A DNA stretch of 7,050 bases from Gammaproteobacteria bacterium (lineage in GTDB: Bacteria; Pseudomonadota; Gammaproteobacteria; Arenicellales; Poriferihabitantaceae): assembly GCA_009839585.1 (NCBI GenBank), contig VXPI01000189.1:1-7050 (forward strand). The letters run 5' to 3'. The position numbers were made by a program, and so were the translations under genes. Position 1 is the stretch's first letter. Every line of letters begins with the position of its first letter. Shown in pieces: positions 1 to 6,517 of the stretch. A model generated the notes under the pieces. It was given only the letters and a program-made list of their open reading frames with translations. It ran no database searches and was not told the DNA's origin.

Positions 1-370
1 GGCACACCGCAGACGCATCTGGATGTTTTCTGGAATTACTCTGGAAGTGCTGCCGTATATCATGGCCGTTCTCGACGATGTTACGGGCCATTCCCGGAAA
101 ACGGGAAGAGCATATTCGATGCGCGCCACGCTGAATCCGCCGGGCAGGGTCGGAATGCACACGGTCTGGCAGACAAGGGGATCCTGGCGGCTGAAGCTTT
201 ATTTTGTCAACGACAGAAATCAAGGCATTGGCAATGAAATGAAGCACAGCCCGGTTTCGATTCCGGACGGTGAAATGGAAAGTCGACGAGGCAGCATCGG
301 CTGGATTCTGAACGATCCGGAACTGCTTCATGAAATAAGGCGATTCTGCAGGGAGAAGCATCTTGCGCAT
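1..370 (-). CDS. Possible next operon gene, running off the left edge (alternative to the plus-strand ORF)
   Basis: A minus-strand frame begins with ATG at 370-368 and stays open to the left edge (about 123 codons). It starts 2 bases after the TAG stop of the preceding gene (375-373). It is preceded by an AAGGAAGG-type ribosome-binding site (GGAAGG at 380-385) with 9 bases of spacing, which matches the tight packing of the rest of the operon. The start reads MRKMLLPAES and a hydrophobic stretch lies around AVLHFIANALISVV (roughly residues 40-53). Weaknesses: the composition is rich in Arg, His and Ser and poor in acidic residues, as expected of an antisense shadow, and the family is not recognised. 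It lies codon on codon opposite the plus-strand frame, and the two are open together because the plus frame has no TTA, CTA or TCA codons here. At most one of the two is likely to be the main gene. Confidence 0.33.
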   Translation of the reverse strand, partial: MRKMLLPAESPYFMKQFRIVQNPADAASSTFHFTVRNRNRAVLHFIANALISVVDKIKLQPPGSPCLPDRVHSDPARRIQRGAHRICSSRFPGMARNIVENGHDIRQHFQSNSRKHPDASAVC

Positions 371-424
371 GACTATCCGCCTTCCTTGAGGAACTCGTGG
401 CACAGCGCGTCGCCTAGACCGTAG
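2..424 (+). CDS. Hypothetical protein, convergent to the operon, possibly truncated at its 5' end
   Basis: The frame is open from base 2 to a TAG at 422-424. The first ATG is at 23 (133 aa) and another is at 62. No convincing Shine-Dalgarno precedes 23, so the true start may lie left of the window. The protein is not recognised. It has no clear signal peptide or membrane segment; the middle has aromatic, strand-like stretches (around WRLKLYFVND) and the end is helical (around LLHEIRRFCREKHL). By hand count over 23-367, about 63% of first codon positions are purine, against about 48% for the antisense frame, and G+C at third positions is about 59%. Both mildly support coding on this strand. 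Against it, the last 52 bases overlap the 3' end of the minus-strand gene ending at 373, and the frame competes with a minus-strand frame that fits the operon. If real, it is a convergent gene with lower GC than the transfer genes, perhaps accessory cargo. Confidence 0.42.
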   Translation, partial: AHRRRIWMFSGITLEVLPYIMAVLDDVTGHSRKTGRAYSMRATLNPPGRVGMHTVWQTRGSWRLKLYFVNDRNQGIGNEMKHSPVSIPDGEMESRRGSIGWILNDPELLHEIRRFCREKHLAHDYPPSLRNSWHSASPRP

Positions 425-1038
425 ATACTCATGTTGCTGAGATCTTCCATGCTGTCTTCGGTCGGTTTCTCCGCAATCGGATGTCTTGTGCCGGGAATGC
501 CGGTATCCCACCATTCCACGATTTTCTCTTCGCGAAGGATGCGCCTGAACCTGCGGATCTGCATTTCCAGGCCCGAGACGGCCTTTTCAAAGGCATTCCG
601 GTACAGGCAGGTGTCCTCGGGATCCTGTGCATATCCGAAACAGTAACGATGTTCCTCGTTGATCAGGGCTTTCCAGTGATTCAGCACTGCATCCCCGGTG
701 AGACCGTCAGGACGAATTTCCGTCCTGACCAGAGTGGACAGCCAGCGCCCTGACCCGTCCTCTCCCTGCCGATAGATGACATGCCCATACCAATGGCATT
801 CTGCAGGCTCATCTCGCAACCCATGGGTAATCCAGACCAGCAGTTCCGGCCTGCTGCCATCAGAGCCGGGCCCGTTTTCCGAATATGCCCATCCCTGTCG
901 TGCCATCACTCCTCTCTCGCAATCCGGATTTTCCCGGATCGCCCGGTCAAGGCCGGTCAGCCATGGCTTGTCCCGGAGTTGCCGCCTGTCGAACACCAGG
1001 CAGTTGCGTAGATTTCGGGTTTCGCCCTGCATGGTCAC
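373..1038 (-). CDS. Hypothetical cytoplasmic protein downstream of traC
   Basis: This is a 221-aa protein from a GTG at 1038, or 219 aa from the ATG at 1032. The GTG overlaps the traC stop as GTGA and lies 10 bases after GGAGG (1049-1053). The ATG would sit 16 bases away, so GTG is preferred, but both remain possible. No signal peptide, lipobox or membrane segment is visible, so a cytoplasmic location is inferred. The first half contains a strand-like PELLVWITH segment and a Trp/His-rich CHWYGHVIY segment. A long amphipathic helix rich in Arg and Glu follows at about residues 145-178 and ends in a VEWW motif. Six Cys are scattered with no obvious metal-binding spacing. I do not recognise the family. 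Its place directly after the VirB4-type ATPase in the same operon suggests a transfer-related role, but in PFGI-1-like ICEs I would expect the PFL_4709/4710/4711 genes further downstream, and this protein resembles none of them as far as I can judge. Confidence 0.85.
   Translation of the reverse strand: MTMQGETRNLRNCLVFDRRQLRDKPWLTGLDRAIRENPDCERGVMARQGWAYSENGPGSDGSRPELLVWITHGLRDEPAECHWYGHVIYRQGEDGSGRWLSTLVRTEIRPDGLTGDAVLNHWKALINEEHRYCFGYAQDPEDTCLYRNAFEKAVSGLEMQIRRFRRILREEKIVEWWDTGIPGTRHPIAEKPTEDSMEDLSNMSIYGLGDALCHEFLKEGG
380..385 (-). promoter_or_regulatory. Candidate ribosome-binding site for a minus-strand gene starting at 370
   Basis: On the minus strand this reads GGAAGG, within AAGGAAGG, 9 bases before the ATG at 370. 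It lies inside the last codons of the preceding gene, as do the other operon ribosome-binding sites. It is the main sequence argument that translation continues into the left end on the minus strand. Confidence 0.35.
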
Positions 1039-3824
1039 TGTCTTCTCGCCTCCCGGATCCTTTCCGCAATGAACTCCACCGCCTCGAGTTCGTCTTCCAG
1101 CCCCTGCTCCTCCATGACCCGCATGCGTTCGGCAACCTCGGTCTCCTCGGTCTGTGCCAGGGCCATGGCAATGGCCGGCGGAACATTCCGGAACAGCATG
1201 GGAGGCCTCCCGGACAGCAGGATGCCTTCCGAGTAGCGGCCGGGCGACTTGCGGGACTCGGCCAGCAGCATGGCGTCTTCTTCGGAGAGGTCCCTGAAGC
1301 GTCTGACCTGCTCTATTTCCTCCTTCGGCATCGAAAGACAGAACCAGAACTCGGCCATGCCGAGGATTCTTTTGGCAACATCTGGAAAGTCGCCCAGGCT
1401 CTGCGTGGCCAGCCACAGCCACAGGCCCCACTTCCTCCACATTTTCGCCCCCCGGGTCAGGTATTCGGCCAATAGCGGATTGGTGGTCGTCAGATGCGCC
1501 TCGTCGATCATCACGACCGACTGCCGCCCGGATCCGCGCCGGCGTTCGGCATCGCGCTGGATGGTGTTCATGAGCCCGATGAACACGATCGACAGGATGT
1601 CCCGGTCGTCCTGGCGAACTGCGAACTGGCCCAGATCGACGATGGTGACGTCGGATTCCGGCCAGGCCTGGCCAGGCCGGTTGAACAGCTTGCCCCGTAC
1701 GCCGTCCAGAAACAGCATTGAATTGTTGCGCATGGTGCCGATGCGGGCACGCATGGCACGCTCGAGGGGCATCTCGTAGCCATGTGGAATGCGCGGACTG
1801 TCATCGGCGGCATACTCGCCCAGAATCCGGATGAAGTCGTCCAGGGTGGCATGGGGCCGTCCGTGCGACCGGGCCAGATAGGCCGCATCGATGATGGCGG
1901 TGCGCACAAAGCGGCGATCCTCGCGCGAGTAGAGACGTTCCTCGCGCTCGTCGCAGCCGGTGATGATCATGCGGGCAATGGTTTCCATTTCCCCCAGGAA
2001 GTCGATGGCATCGATCTCGTCTCCCCCGTTCTTCTCGACCTGCTCGTCCAGCATCCGGTCCGAGTTGGAAAATGGCGGAAGGGCGACATCGGAACGATCC
2101 AGCCGGAGGTAGTTCACGCCCAGCCCCCGGGACCGGAAATAGTCTCCGAGCAGCCGGAACGAATCCCCGGCATCGATGATGTAGAGGTGCGGGCGGTGCA
2201 GGGCCATGACCTGCAGCGCCAGGTAGTTGAGCAGTGCGGACTTGCCGGTTCCGGTAGGACCGATGATCACCGCGTGAGGCGCCTTGTCGCGGTCTTCCGG
2301 ATGCAGGATATCCAGCATCAGGGGCTGTCCGGCCCGGTCGAAGAACGTGAAGCCGGGCTTGCCGGTGCCGTTCGCCTTGCCCCACAGCGGAGACGCCGCC
2401 AGGGCATTCATCAGCCAGTCGTAGCGCTCGCGCAGGAAGTACCGGTCGTAGTCCGGGTGGTATCCTGCAGGCAGGTAGCGCACGTATTCGTCGAGCGGAA
2501 ACAGGTCGTATTCCGGATCGACGGCATCGAGTCCCTGTTCCTGGCACAGGGCCAGGATCCGCGCCATGCGGTCGTGCAGGTCCTCGATGCTCCTGCCCCG
2601 GGTGTAGAAACCCATGGCCATGCGGATCATGCGGTTGCCGCGGGCGATGGCCGCCTGGCACTCCTCGACCTCGGCACGCACCAGCTGCGATTCGGCGCTG
2701 TCCGACACGGACCGCCGGTGCATGAACTCCAGGTGCCTGCGGGTCTTTTCTTCCGTCTGGAATACCAGGGTCAGCGCGAATATGGTATCCGGGGGCAGGC
2801 GGTCGAAGAACGCCGCGGAGCGTCCCCGTCCTGCGGACTTTTCCAGGGTCAGCAGGCCGGCTCTTGGCTCCTCCCGGAAACCGGTCATCGGCAGATAGCG
2901 GTGCGGCTGGCGGTTGAACAGCCACACGCCCTGTTCCGAATCGGAAAACGGGCGGTGCTGGAGCACGTAGTGGATGAGGTCGTACAGGAGCCGGGGCGCC
3001 TTGTCCTTCCCGGCAGGATATCTGGCCACCCAGTCCCAGCCGCTGTCGTGGCCGAGCGGCTTCGGGTTCAGCCACGGATACAGCCAGTTCGCGTAGTCGC
3101 CCGGGCAGATGCGCCGCACCCCGATCCCCGCCGCCGACAGTCCGTGCGTCAGGTTGCGGACCAGTTCGGCCAGCTCCGAATGCGGTCCCCTGCCGGTGCG
3201 TTCCGGATATTTCGACAGGTCGAAGCGCCGGGTCAGCACCAGCCGCGCCCGGCGCATGCGTCCGCCCCACCGGACACCGGTATGGGTGTCCTCGAAAATC
3301 CCGCCGGGCTTGCCGATGTCCACCAGGTGCTCGTGCATGACGCGGAAGAAGTCTTCCGACATCCGGTCCGGCTCGGCCCCGATTTCCGCGGCATACTGGC
3401 GCATGCGGTCGGCGGCATCGAGCAGCGGCTCGTCGCCGAGGTACAGCTGCACGATCCACGGATCGACATCCCGCTCCGGGATGACGGCAAAGGCCTGCAC
3501 CATGGCATCGAGCATGCTTTCCAGCTGTCCGGCTGAGCGGGCTTCGGCGTCGACCGGCGTCAGTTCCAGGATGGCGGCGGCCGAGGCCCAGTCCTCCATC
3601 ACGAACAGCCGGGTCGACGGTTCCCAGGTGCGGATCGGCAGGAACTGCCCGAACGAGGGCGGCCGCTCGTAGGAGCGCTTGAGTTCGGCAATCGAGAGGT
3701 GCGGCTCGTCGTTGCGCTTCAGGCCCATCTCGACCCCGAGATTGTGCAGGAAGGCCCGCCACGGCGGCCGCACCCGCTCCGGGCCGACCGTGTCGCGAAA
3801 GCGTTTCGGGAGCGGCCGTTTCAT
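1035..3824 (-). CDS. traC: Conjugative transfer ATPase, TraC/VirB4 type (PFL_4706 family)
   Basis: This 929-aa protein has the length and layout of the ICE VirB4/TraC ATPases (TIGR03744). These cytoplasmic, membrane-associated ATPases energise pilus assembly and substrate transfer by the type IV secretion system. The N-terminal half (about residues 1-480) is the large, less conserved VirB4/TraC platform region. The C-terminal half is a RecA-like motor. Its Walker A is GPTGTGKS at about residues 522-529 (DNA 2261-2238) and its Walker B is VVMIDEAH at about 770-777 (DNA 1517-1494), with the acidic pair D774/E775. A downstream WLATQSLGDF segment near 806-815 fits the conserved TQ motif that senses nucleotide. 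All catalytic motifs look intact, so the enzyme is probably active. ATG 3824 overlaps the lipoprotein stop as ATGA and lies 10 bases from GGAGG. A GTG at 3830 would add two residues but has only 4 bases of spacing. The protein ends with an acidic, helical tail. Confidence 0.96.
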   Translation of the reverse strand: MKRPLPKRFRDTVGPERVRPPWRAFLHNLGVEMGLKRNDEPHLSIAELKRSYERPPSFGQFLPIRTWEPSTRLFVMEDWASAAAILELTPVDAEARSAGQLESMLDAMVQAFAVIPERDVDPWIVQLYLGDEPLLDAADRMRQYAAEIGAEPDRMSEDFFRVMHEHLVDIGKPGGIFEDTHTGVRWGGRMRRARLVLTRRFDLSKYPERTGRGPHSELAELVRNLTHGLSAAGIGVRRICPGDYANWLYPWLNPKPLGHDSGWDWVARYPAGKDKAPRLLYDLIHYVLQHRPFSDSEQGVWLFNRQPHRYLPMTGFREEPRAGLLTLEKSAGRGRSAAFFDRLPPDTIFALTLVFQTEEKTRRHLEFMHRRSVSDSAESQLVRAEVEECQAAIARGNRMIRMAMGFYTRGRSIEDLHDRMARILALCQEQGLDAVDPEYDLFPLDEYVRYLPAGYHPDYDRYFLRERYDWLMNALAASPLWGKANGTGKPGFTFFDRAGQPLMLDILHPEDRDKAPHAVIIGPTGTGKSALLNYLALQVMALHRPHLYIIDAGDSFRLLGDYFRSRGLGVNYLRLDRSDVALPPFSNSDRMLDEQVEKNGGDEIDAIDFLGEMETIARMIITGCDEREERLYSREDRRFVRTAIIDAAYLARSHGRPHATLDDFIRILGEYAADDSPRIPHGYEMPLERAMRARIGTMRNNSMLFLDGVRGKLFNRPGQAWPESDVTIVDLGQFAVRQDDRDILSIVFIGLMNTIQRDAERRRGSGRQSVVMIDEAHLTTTNPLLAEYLTRGAKMWRKWGLWLWLATQSLGDFPDVAKRILGMAEFWFCLSMPKEEIEQVRRFRDLSEEDAMLLAESRKSPGRYSEGILLSGRPPMLFRNVPPAIAMALAQTEETEVAERMRVMEEQGLEDELEAVEFIAERIREARRQ
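1049..1053 (-). promoter_or_regulatory. Ribosome-binding site choosing GTG 1038 over ATG 1032
   Basis: The minus strand reads GGGAGG here, inside the last codons of traC. The GTG at 1038 is 10 bases away and the ATG at 1032 is 16 bases away. The GTG also overlaps the traC TGA by four bases, so it is the better-supported start. A weaker GAGAAG lies 9 bases before the ATG. Confidence 0.5.
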
Positions 3825-4219
3825 CGCCACCGCCCCTCCCGGAATGCTTCCCCGGGCAGGGCCCAGTTGCGCGTCGCCTCGTAGAGGTAGAAGTGCGTGA
3901 GGTATCCCGGCACCGGATGTCCGTCCGGACTCAGGTGCGGGAACACGTACAGGTTGATGCGCGGGTTGTCGAGTTCCGGAAACAGGGCGTCGAGTTCGGA
4001 CTCGGCGTCACGTGTCCAGGCAGCGGCGCCGTGCCGGCCACCGGGGTTGTATCCGACCGTCTCGGCCGCCAGGCCGGTGTCCCCGGCACTGCCATGCCAG
4101 ATCGATTCGACGGTTGGTCCTCCCGCTTCGAACACCTTCTCCCGGGCCGGTCCGGCGCATCCTCCGATGATGATGGCCAGCATGACCGCAAATGCCCCTG
4201 CAATGCCCTGTATGCGCAT
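3821..4219 (-). CDS. Conjugative transfer region lipoprotein (TIGR03751 family)
   Basis: This 132-aa protein has a classic lipoprotein signal: MRIQ, a hydrophobic core (residues 5-18), and the lipobox I-G-G-C with Cys21 as the lipidated residue. Residue +2 is Ala, not Asp, so sorting to the outer membrane is expected in a gram-negative cell. The mature part carries the features of the ICE transfer lipoproteins: a WTRDAESELDALFPEL segment (about 68-83), then NLYVFPHLSPDGHPVPGY (about 89-106) and an ending around LYEATRNWALPGE. Length and position directly before the VirB4-type ATPase match the family exactly. It probably works as a small outer-membrane-side component, comparable in place to VirB7-type lipoproteins, although that functional equivalence is inference. 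The frame extends upstream to an ATG at 4270, but the start at 4219 gives the signal peptide at residue 1, follows the upstream TGA by one base, and has AGGGGGG 10 bases upstream. Confidence 0.93.
   Translation of the reverse strand: MRIQGIAGAFAVMLAIIIGGCAGPAREKVFEAGGPTVESIWHGSAGDTGLAAETVGYNPGGRHGAAAWTRDAESELDALFPELDNPRINLYVFPHLSPDGHPVPGYLTHFYLYEATRNWALPGEAFREGRWR
3835..3839 (-). promoter_or_regulatory. Ribosome-binding site of traC
   Basis: The minus strand reads GGGAGGGGCG across 3831-3840. The GGAGG core is 10 bases before the ATG at 3824 and only 4 bases before the GTG at 3830, so ATG is preferred. The site lies within the last codons of the lipoprotein gene, consistent with coupled translation. 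Confidence 0.55.
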
Positions 4220-4220
4220 T

Positions 4221-5582
4221 TCAGTCCAGCCCCCCTGCATGATGCCTGCCTGCGTCAATCGACGCAACATGGCGCACTTTTCGGCCTTCTGGCTGCCAGT
4301 CCACCGGGATGGATTGCTGGATGTGCACGGTCAGCTCCTGGCCAGGGCCAACCACCACGGCATCGAACGCCTGCGCGGCCCGCTCGGCAATGATGCGGGA
4401 CCACTGGCTGATGCCGTCGGCAACGCCCCTTCCGAGGGCGTATTCGCCGATATTGCCGGTCACGGCCCGGCTGGTCTGTCCCCCGTCCTGCGTGACGGTG
4501 ACCTGCTGCTCGCTGTAGGCCTGGGCCAGCCCGGCCGCAAAACTCGATGCGCTCAGCTTGCCGATGTTCTCGCCGAGATTCGAGACATGCTGTCCCGGGA
4601 TACAGGGATAGCCCCTGCGATCCGAAATGTATCCCAGCGGCTCGCTGCCCCCGCCTTCCGCGGGGTATGTGCTCACGCCCCCGTCCGAGAAGATGAAGGT
4701 CACCTGTTCGATTCGGCCGGTGACGCAGTGCAGGGTCGCATCGCCGAACGCATGGCCGGAGAAGATCGCCCGTTCGACTTCGGGCAGCTGCTGGCCGTTG
4801 GCCAGCAGGTTGTCCTGTCCGGCCAGTACCTTGAACGGCATCGGATCGGTGACCTGTCCGTCGATCGGCACGCGGCCGATCAGGGCGGTCAGTCCGCGGG
4901 CGCGCACCAGCGTAGCCTCTGCCGGAATGGTGTACACCGCCACCGGCGGAAGCGGCTCGTCTTCGGGCGCTGCCAGTCCCGCTTCCCGGAAGGCCGGGAT
5001 ATTGCCGAGCGACCATTGTTCCGTCACTGCCTGCCAGGCCGGTTCCACGGACCCCGCACCGGGCTCCGGCGCGGCATGCCAGAGCAGCCCGTCCCGGCCG
5101 AGCACTCCCTGCGCCGGCGGAGCCGGCTGCGTCTCCTGCACCGGATAGTCCGTCCCGAGGCGTGCCTCGAGTTCGTCCAGACGGGCCTGGGTCTCTGCAA
5201 ACAGTGACTCGCTGGTGACCAGCACCCGGTTGCTTTCCCGTTCCGCGGTCTCCCGCTGCTCTTCCTTCAGCGAACCCAGATTTTCCCGGAGGCCGGAAAT
5301 CTCCTCGCGGATGGCATCCAGTCCGCCCTTCGCCCACTCGTCCACCTCGCCGATCCGGGACTTGATGCCCTCGAGCGAGCCGGCCAGTGCCTGTACCGTC
5401 TCTTCCGGACGGTCTGCCGTCGCCTCGCTGACGGATGCCTCCGGCACTGCTTCGACCGGCGTCGATTCGACGGAATCGCCGGACAGGAATGTCCTTGCTG
5501 CCAGGATGACCATGCCGACCAGCAGCATGAAAGCCCCTCCGCCGAAAATCAGTGACTTGCTGGTCCGGTTGCGTGCCGCCAT
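4221..5582 (-). CDS. ICE transfer protein, TraB/VirB10-like (PFL_4705 family)
   Basis: This 453-aa protein has the TraB/VirB10-type architecture, a scaffold that links the inner membrane to the outer-membrane core of the secretion channel (TIGR03752). A short basic cytoplasmic tail is followed by one membrane helix (about residues 10-30). An acidic Pro/Ala/Glu linker comes next, then a long coiled-coil region (about 58-143, rich in Glu, Leu and Arg). A proline-rich spacer (about 148-160) leads to a periplasmic C-terminal domain from about 190. That domain carries VAVYTIPAEATLVRA (about 214-228), DPMPFKVLAGQDNLLANG (about 246-263) and a GYISDRRGYPC segment (about 317-327). Cys286 and Cys327 could pair. 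The VTGNIGEYALGRG and AFDAVVVGPGQELTVHIQQ segments near the end are typical of this family. The start is ATG 5582, which overlaps the upstream stop as ATGA and follows GGGGGA. An in-frame ATG at 5597 adds only MGGSL, encoded by the ribosome-binding site itself. Confidence 0.95.
   Translation of the reverse strand: MAARNRTSKSLIFGGGAFMLLVGMVILAARTFLSGDSVESTPVEAVPEASVSEATADRPEETVQALAGSLEGIKSRIGEVDEWAKGGLDAIREEISGLRENLGSLKEEQRETAERESNRVLVTSESLFAETQARLDELEARLGTDYPVQETQPAPPAQGVLGRDGLLWHAAPEPGAGSVEPAWQAVTEQWSLGNIPAFREAGLAAPEDEPLPPVAVYTIPAEATLVRARGLTALIGRVPIDGQVTDPMPFKVLAGQDNLLANGQQLPEVERAIFSGHAFGDATLHCVTGRIEQVTFIFSDGGVSTYPAEGGGSEPLGYISDRRGYPCIPGQHVSNLGENIGKLSASSFAAGLAQAYSEQQVTVTQDGGQTSRAVTGNIGEYALGRGVADGISQWSRIIAERAAQAFDAVVVGPGQELTVHIQQSIPVDWQPEGRKVRHVASIDAGRHHAGGLD
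4230..4236 (-). promoter_or_regulatory. Ribosome-binding site setting the lipoprotein start at 4219
   Basis: The minus strand reads AGGGGGG, 10 bases before the ATG at 4219. It decides against the in-frame ATGs at 4240 and 4270, which would put a hydrophilic extension in front of the lipoprotein signal peptide. Confidence 0.6.
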
Positions 5583-6517
5583 CAGCGATCCCCCCATGCT
5601 TCGAGCCCTTCCGGAATTCCGGAGACTTCAATCCGGGCGTGAATGCCGAGGGCCTCCGGGAATGTCCGGTCCGAGACCAGGTACAGGGCGCTCGATCCTC
5701 CCGGTGAAATCGAACGGTGCTGGAAGGCAGCTGCCTTCCAGACCCCGACTACCTGCCGTGGGTCCAGTCCGATGCGGCGGGACTCCTGATTGTCCAGGCG
5801 GATCGCGGTCACCGTCAGTTGCCCGATCTGCCAGCCGGCCAGTGGCGTGGCCAGTATCCGCGCTCCGCGGATCAGCCGCACCGGTTCCTGTTCGACCGCG
5901 GCGGCAACAGCCCCCGGCCAGTCGGCAATCAGGCGGGCAGGCGCATACATGCGCTGGGCGGCGAAGCGCACCAGATCAACATAGCCCGGCTGGGCCGCAG
6001 GCAACGCCAGTGGCGGCGGATCCGGATGTTCCGGAGTCCGGGCAGCCGGCACGGTCTCGGCGTGTGCGACAATCTCCAGCGGTGCCGTGACGCCGGTGCC
6101 TACTGCCCCCTCGATGTCGAGAGGGATGATCCGTCCGTCGGCCAGCTGCACCTTGGCCCGCGTGGTCACCGGTCTGCGGACGCTGACCAGCAGCTGGCGG
6201 TCGTAGATTTCGAACTCGAAGGCGGATGCCGCCTCCGGCTCCAGTCCCAGCCGGAAGGGCTGCTCGAACACGATCCGGCGTTCCACGCCGACTCCGAGGG
6301 TGACCGGCACCGGTGCACCGGTGTAGTCGAACCGCACGGCCTGCGGCTCGAGCGGTGGTTCGGGCAAAAGCCCGAAGTCGCGAAGCATGCGTTCCTCGCC
6401 GGAAACGGTCTGGGCCTCGGCCAATGCGGCCAGTGTCACCACCGCCAGAAAAAAGATTACCCCGAGGAGTAGCCAGATCTCCCGGATCATCGCGCGTGAC
6501 CGCCTGTTCATGTTCAC
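5582..6517 (-). CDS. ICE transfer protein, TraK-like periplasmic protein (PFL_4704 family)
   Basis: This 311-aa protein starts with GTG at 6517. It has a basic N-terminus (RRSR) and a strong hydrophobic stretch at about 12-32, followed by an A-E-A site (33-35) suitable for signal peptidase I, so export to the periplasm is expected. The following FDYTGAPVPVTLGVGVERRIVFEQPFRL region (about 63-90) and the strand-rich part to about 155 match the N-terminal domain of the PFL_4704 family (TIGR03749). That family occupies the place of TraK/VirB9 in the outer-membrane core; functional equivalence is inferred. A Pro/Ala linker (about 158-178) joins a C-terminal domain starting at YVDLVRFAAQRMYAPARL. 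The GTG overlaps the upstream TGA as GTGA, with GGGAG 5 bases before it. An ATG at 6511 is 11 bases from the same site and would shorten the protein by two residues. A 22-bp perfect palindrome lies within codons 259-266. Confidence 0.93.
   Translation of the reverse strand: MNMNRRSRAMIREIWLLLGVIFFLAVVTLAALAEAQTVSGEERMLRDFGLLPEPPLEPQAVRFDYTGAPVPVTLGVGVERRIVFEQPFRLGLEPEAASAFEFEIYDRQLLVSVRRPVTTRAKVQLADGRIIPLDIEGAVGTGVTAPLEIVAHAETVPAARTPEHPDPPPLALPAAQPGYVDLVRFAAQRMYAPARLIADWPGAVAAAVEQEPVRLIRGARILATPLAGWQIGQLTVTAIRLDNQESRRIGLDPRQVVGVWKAAAFQHRSISPGGSSALYLVSDRTFPEALGIHARIEVSGIPEGLEAWGDR
5590..5594 (-). promoter_or_regulatory. Ribosome-binding site setting the TraB-like start at 5582
   Basis: The minus strand reads GGGGGA (5589-5594), about 6-7 bases before the ATG at 5582. 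Because these bases would be codons 2 and 3 of a protein starting at 5597, the longer start is unlikely. Confidence 0.55.
5720..5741. repeat. 22-bp perfect palindrome inside the TraK-like gene
   Basis: The left arm CTGGAAGGCAG is followed directly by its exact reverse complement, with no loop. It covers the last base of codon 259 and codons 260-266 (W-K-A-A-A-F-Q). Symmetry stops at the flanking bases (5719 G, 5742 A). No T-run follows on either side, so it does not look like an intrinsic terminator. Confidence 0.9.
6308..6323. repeat. 16-bp palindrome made of two CACCGGTG units
   Basis: Two adjacent copies of the 8-base palindrome CACCGGTG form a 16-bp perfect palindrome inside the TraK-like gene. 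It encodes TGAPV on the minus strand. A site this short and this GC-rich may be chance; no function is assigned. Confidence 0.6.

Noticed and set aside
373..424. Possible bidirectional terminator between convergent ends
   Set aside because: I see no stable hairpin followed by a T-run on either strand in this stretch.
1033..1440. N-terminal extension of the post-traC gene back to an ATG at 1440
   Set aside because: It would overlap traC by about 400 bases with a low-complexity Arg/Gly-rich sequence. The GTG at 1038 with its ribosome-binding site is the sensible start.
1660..1680. GGCCAGGCC repeats forming a short palindrome
   Set aside because: It lies within traC at codons for PGQAWP. The 14-bp symmetry is explained by GC-rich codon choice, and no further copies were seen.
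1782..3536. Long plus-strand open frame (584 codons) opposite traC
   Set aside because: It is antisense to an ATPase with intact Walker motifs. Its translation is rich in Val, Gln, His and Arg without recognisable motifs, as is usual for shadows of GC-rich genes.
1801..3762. Second long minus-strand frame (653 codons) inside traC
   Set aside because: It is an alternate frame of the same DNA with a low-complexity Arg/Pro/Ala/Gly translation and no start context. The traC frame has the motifs.
3897..5207. Plus-strand open frame (436 codons) opposite the lipoprotein and TraB-like genes
   Set aside because: It spans two well-supported minus-strand genes and shows no family features.
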